Shown piece by piece: positions 6,521-6,850 of a stretch of DNA of 6,850 nucleotides. The stretch's first letter is position 1. Every line of letters starts with the position of its first letter. Source of the stretch: Deltaproteobacteria bacterium (lineage in GTDB: Bacteria > Desulfobacterota > GWC2-55-46); NCBI GenBank assembly GCA_016219075.1, contig JACRCJ010000162.1, positions 1-6,850 of the forward strand, read 5' to 3'. A program made the translations under genes and the position numbers. The notes under the pieces were generated by a model, which was not told the origin of the DNA, did not search any database, and saw only the letters and a list, made by a program, of their open reading frames with translations.

Positions 6521-6850
6521 TTGAAGATAGTTCTGATTGAACCGGCTCCGGACGGAGTCCATGTATTTACCGACATATGCATGCCCAGAGGCGTGCTCAT
6601 ACTCGGCGCAATACTTAAGAACGCCGGGCACGAAGTGGAGATATACTGCGAAGCGCTCGGTGAGTTTGACCTCAAAGATGCGGTAAAGTCCGCCGACATA
6701 GTGGGGGTATCCGTTATAACGCCCACCGCGATGAAGGGGTACAAGGTAGTAAAGGCCTGCAAGGCGCTCGGTAAAAAGGTAGTCATGGGAGGCCCCCATG
6801 TCACCGCCCTGCCTGATGAGGCGATGGAGCACGCGGACTTCGTCCTCTGC
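6521..6850 (+). CDS. N-terminal B12-binding domain of a second radical SAM protein, paralog of the gene at 1461-2948; cut by window edge
   Basis: 110 codons are visible and the frame is open at the edge, so the catalytic radical SAM barrel is expected outside the window. By hand alignment about 60 of 110 residues match the N-terminus of the radical SAM protein at 2948-1461, with one gap on each side. Shared stretches include IEP near the start, HVFT at 14-17, GEFDLKD against GELDLKD, GKKVVMGGPHVT against GKKVFMGGPHVT, and PDEAMEH against PDEALEH. The DxHxxG cobalamin-ligand motif is absent here too. Translation starts at TTG (read as Met), supported by the ribosome binding site and by alignment one residue short of the paralog's start. 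A strong promoter lies upstream. The substrate is unknown, and presence of the cluster cysteines cannot be confirmed from this window. Confidence 0.85.
   Translation, partial: MKIVLIEPAPDGVHVFTDICMPRGVLILGAILKNAGHEVEIYCEALGEFDLKDAVKSADIVGVSVITPTAMKGYKVVKACKALGKKVVMGGPHVTALPDEAMEHADFVLC

Noticed and set aside
6497..6540. Possible short upstream reading frames at ATG 6497 or ATG 6508 before the TTG start
   Set aside because: They encode four and ten residues, have poorly spaced Shine-Dalgarno sequences and no sign of a leader-peptide attenuator.
6454..6832. Minus-strand frames of about 115 codons at the right edge
   Set aside because: They are antisense to the second radical SAM gene, and one carries the MTWGPPM stretch that is simply the complement of the conserved GGPHV motif.

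Overview
The window comes from a Gram-negative, fairly GC-rich bacterium. Its coding DNA uses many ATA, AGG and CTC codons, an unusual mix for a GC-rich genome that I associate with Desulfobacterota (Deltaproteobacteria) or Nitrospirota-like lineages. That placement is inference. A LysM-bearing MltD-type transglycosylase with a signal peptide supports a cell envelope with periplasm and peptidoglycan. There are four protein genes, two of them cut by the window edges, and no tRNA, rRNA, CRISPR array or insertion sequence that I can see.

Layout. From 1433 leftwards off the edge, on the minus strand, lies an exported lytic transglycosylase. It is preceded, 27 bases away on the same strand, by a complete B12-binding-domain radical SAM protein (2948 to 1461) with a good promoter in front of it, so the two probably form one transcription unit. 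A 242-base gap with several inverted repeats separates them from a complete UvrA-type excinuclease ATPase (6004 to 3191, minus strand). To its right is a 516-base divergent intergenic region with no credible gene. It holds the uvrA promoter, a cluster of small hairpins, two inverted copies of a C-rich/G-rich dispersed repeat, and a strong promoter facing right. That promoter drives the N-terminal part of a second radical SAM protein (from a TTG at 6521, plus strand), which is a paralog of the first one.

How the parts relate. UvrA acts in nucleotide excision repair, and MltD cuts and remodels peptidoglycan. The two radical SAM proteins are of unknown substrate. I see no convincing single pathway joining all four. 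The points most worth a second look are the radical SAM paralog pair flanking uvrA, the divergence of the first ATPase half of this UvrA from the usual consensus, and the inverted C-rich repeat pair, which has potential G-quadruplex motifs on opposite strands between two divergent promoters. I did not find clear evidence for a new multi-gene system.
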